Shown: positions 5,216 through 5,481 of the stretch, one piece after another
Layout: the number at the start of each line of letters is the position of its first letter
Position numbering within the stretch: the stretch's first letter is position 1
Origin: Actinomycetota bacterium
GTDB lineage: Bacteria > Actinomycetota > Actinomycetes > Nanopelagicales > Nanopelagicaceae
Length of the DNA stretch: 5,481 nucleotides
Assembly: GCA_005777515.1 (NCBI GenBank)
Contig: SXMA01000012.1
Span: 1 to 5,481 of the forward strand
Direction: 5' to 3'
Made by a program: the position numbers and the translations under genes
Notes under the pieces: model-generated
The model's database searches: none
Seen by the model: only the letters and a program-made list of their open reading frames with translations
What the model was told of the DNA's origin: nothing

Positions 5216-5481
5216 GTAGTGAATTTGATGCAATATTTTCCGCAAATGCTGAGTATGTAAAGGGCTATAAAGCAAGTGGTTTAAGCGGACGAGCAGCAAA
5301 AGGTTTAGCCATCGTTACCTGTATGGATTCAAGGATAGATCCGTTAAGAATTGTTGGAATGAGCGCAGGGGATGTAAAAATCCTGCGTAACGCTGGCGCG
5401 CGCGTAACAGATGACATGCTGCGAACTCTGCTTCTTGCCACCTACCTTCTAGAGGTAAAAAGAGTTTTAGTAATGCCACAT
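5212..5481 (+). CDS. Beta-carbonic anhydrase, N-terminal part
   Basis: The first 90 codons of a gene that continues past the right edge. Beta-carbonic anhydrases interconvert CO2 and bicarbonate with a zinc ion held by Cys-His-Cys. The fragment shows the first zinc ligand and active-site dyad in CMDSRIDP (C37, D39, R41), then LRNAGARVTDD (58-68), and ends at VLVMPH, where H90 is the expected second zinc ligand. The HTxC-type remainder, with the last cysteine, lies outside. The short N terminus and FSANAEYVKGYK (9-20) resemble small actinobacterial enzymes of the Rv1284 type (from memory). The frame is open from TTG 5212-5214, which overlaps the transporter's TGA (TTGA) and suggests translational coupling. 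No ATG lies in frame before residue 38, which is within the zinc motif, so the TTG start is needed for a complete domain. There is no signal peptide, so it is probably cytosolic. Confidence 0.9.
   Translation, partial: MSSEFDAIFSANAEYVKGYKASGLSGRAAKGLAIVTCMDSRIDPLRIVGMSAGDVKILRNAGARVTDDMLRTLLLATYLLEVKRVLVMPH

Noticed and set aside
1..5481. CRISPR array, insertion sequence, integration site at the tRNA, riboswitch or new multi-gene system
   Set aside because: There are no spaced repeats, no transposase or integrase, no duplicated tRNA 3' end within the window, and no long structured leader; every gene belongs to a known housekeeping or metabolic family.

Overview
The window looks like an ordinary, tightly packed piece of chromosome from a low-GC actinobacterium. 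Three things point there. The dCTP deaminase resembles the mycobacterial bifunctional enzyme, the long acyl-CoA dehydrogenase resembles mycobacterial FadE5, and the carbonic anhydrase start resembles mycobacterial Rv1284-type enzymes; all three comparisons are from memory. GC is about 40-50% in the lines I counted. Intergenic gaps are at most about 42 bases, and clear Shine-Dalgarno sites are almost absent. This fits a streamlined freshwater lineage such as Ca. Nanopelagicales (acI), but that placement is inference.

Layout. Bases 1-244 (+) are the 3' end of a TSUP (TauE/SafE) permease gene. It converges on, and overlaps by 15 bp, a minus-strand cluster running dcd (2310-1732), lemA (1694-1140), htpX (1135-230). 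A tRNA-Gly(CCC) gene (2329-2399, +) lies head to head with dcd, 18 bp away. Downstream on the plus strand come a FadE5-like acyl-CoA dehydrogenase (2442-4271), an EamA/DMT transporter (4289-5215, GTG start) and the first 90 codons of a beta-carbonic anhydrase (5212 to the window end). The last gene starts at a TTG that overlaps the transporter stop.

How the genes work together. LemA and HtpX form a widespread membrane-protein/membrane-protease pair and are probably co-transcribed, perhaps with dcd. Dcd supplies dUMP for thymidylate synthesis and is probably the one-enzyme dCTP-to-dUMP type. The plus-strand genes (fatty-acid or acyl-CoA oxidation, metabolite transport, CO2/bicarbonate interconversion) share a transcription direction and tight spacing but have no obvious common pathway.

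I found no new multi-gene system, mobile element, CRISPR array or riboswitch. The most notable non-coding pattern is a TANNNT (-10-like) hexamer 6-9 bases before the start codon of five consecutive genes, including two TAGCAT copies, with no Shine-Dalgarno site. That suggests leaderless or near-leaderless transcripts. A further TAGCAT copy lies before the tRNA, and it forms an inverted repeat with the dcd copy between the divergent genes.
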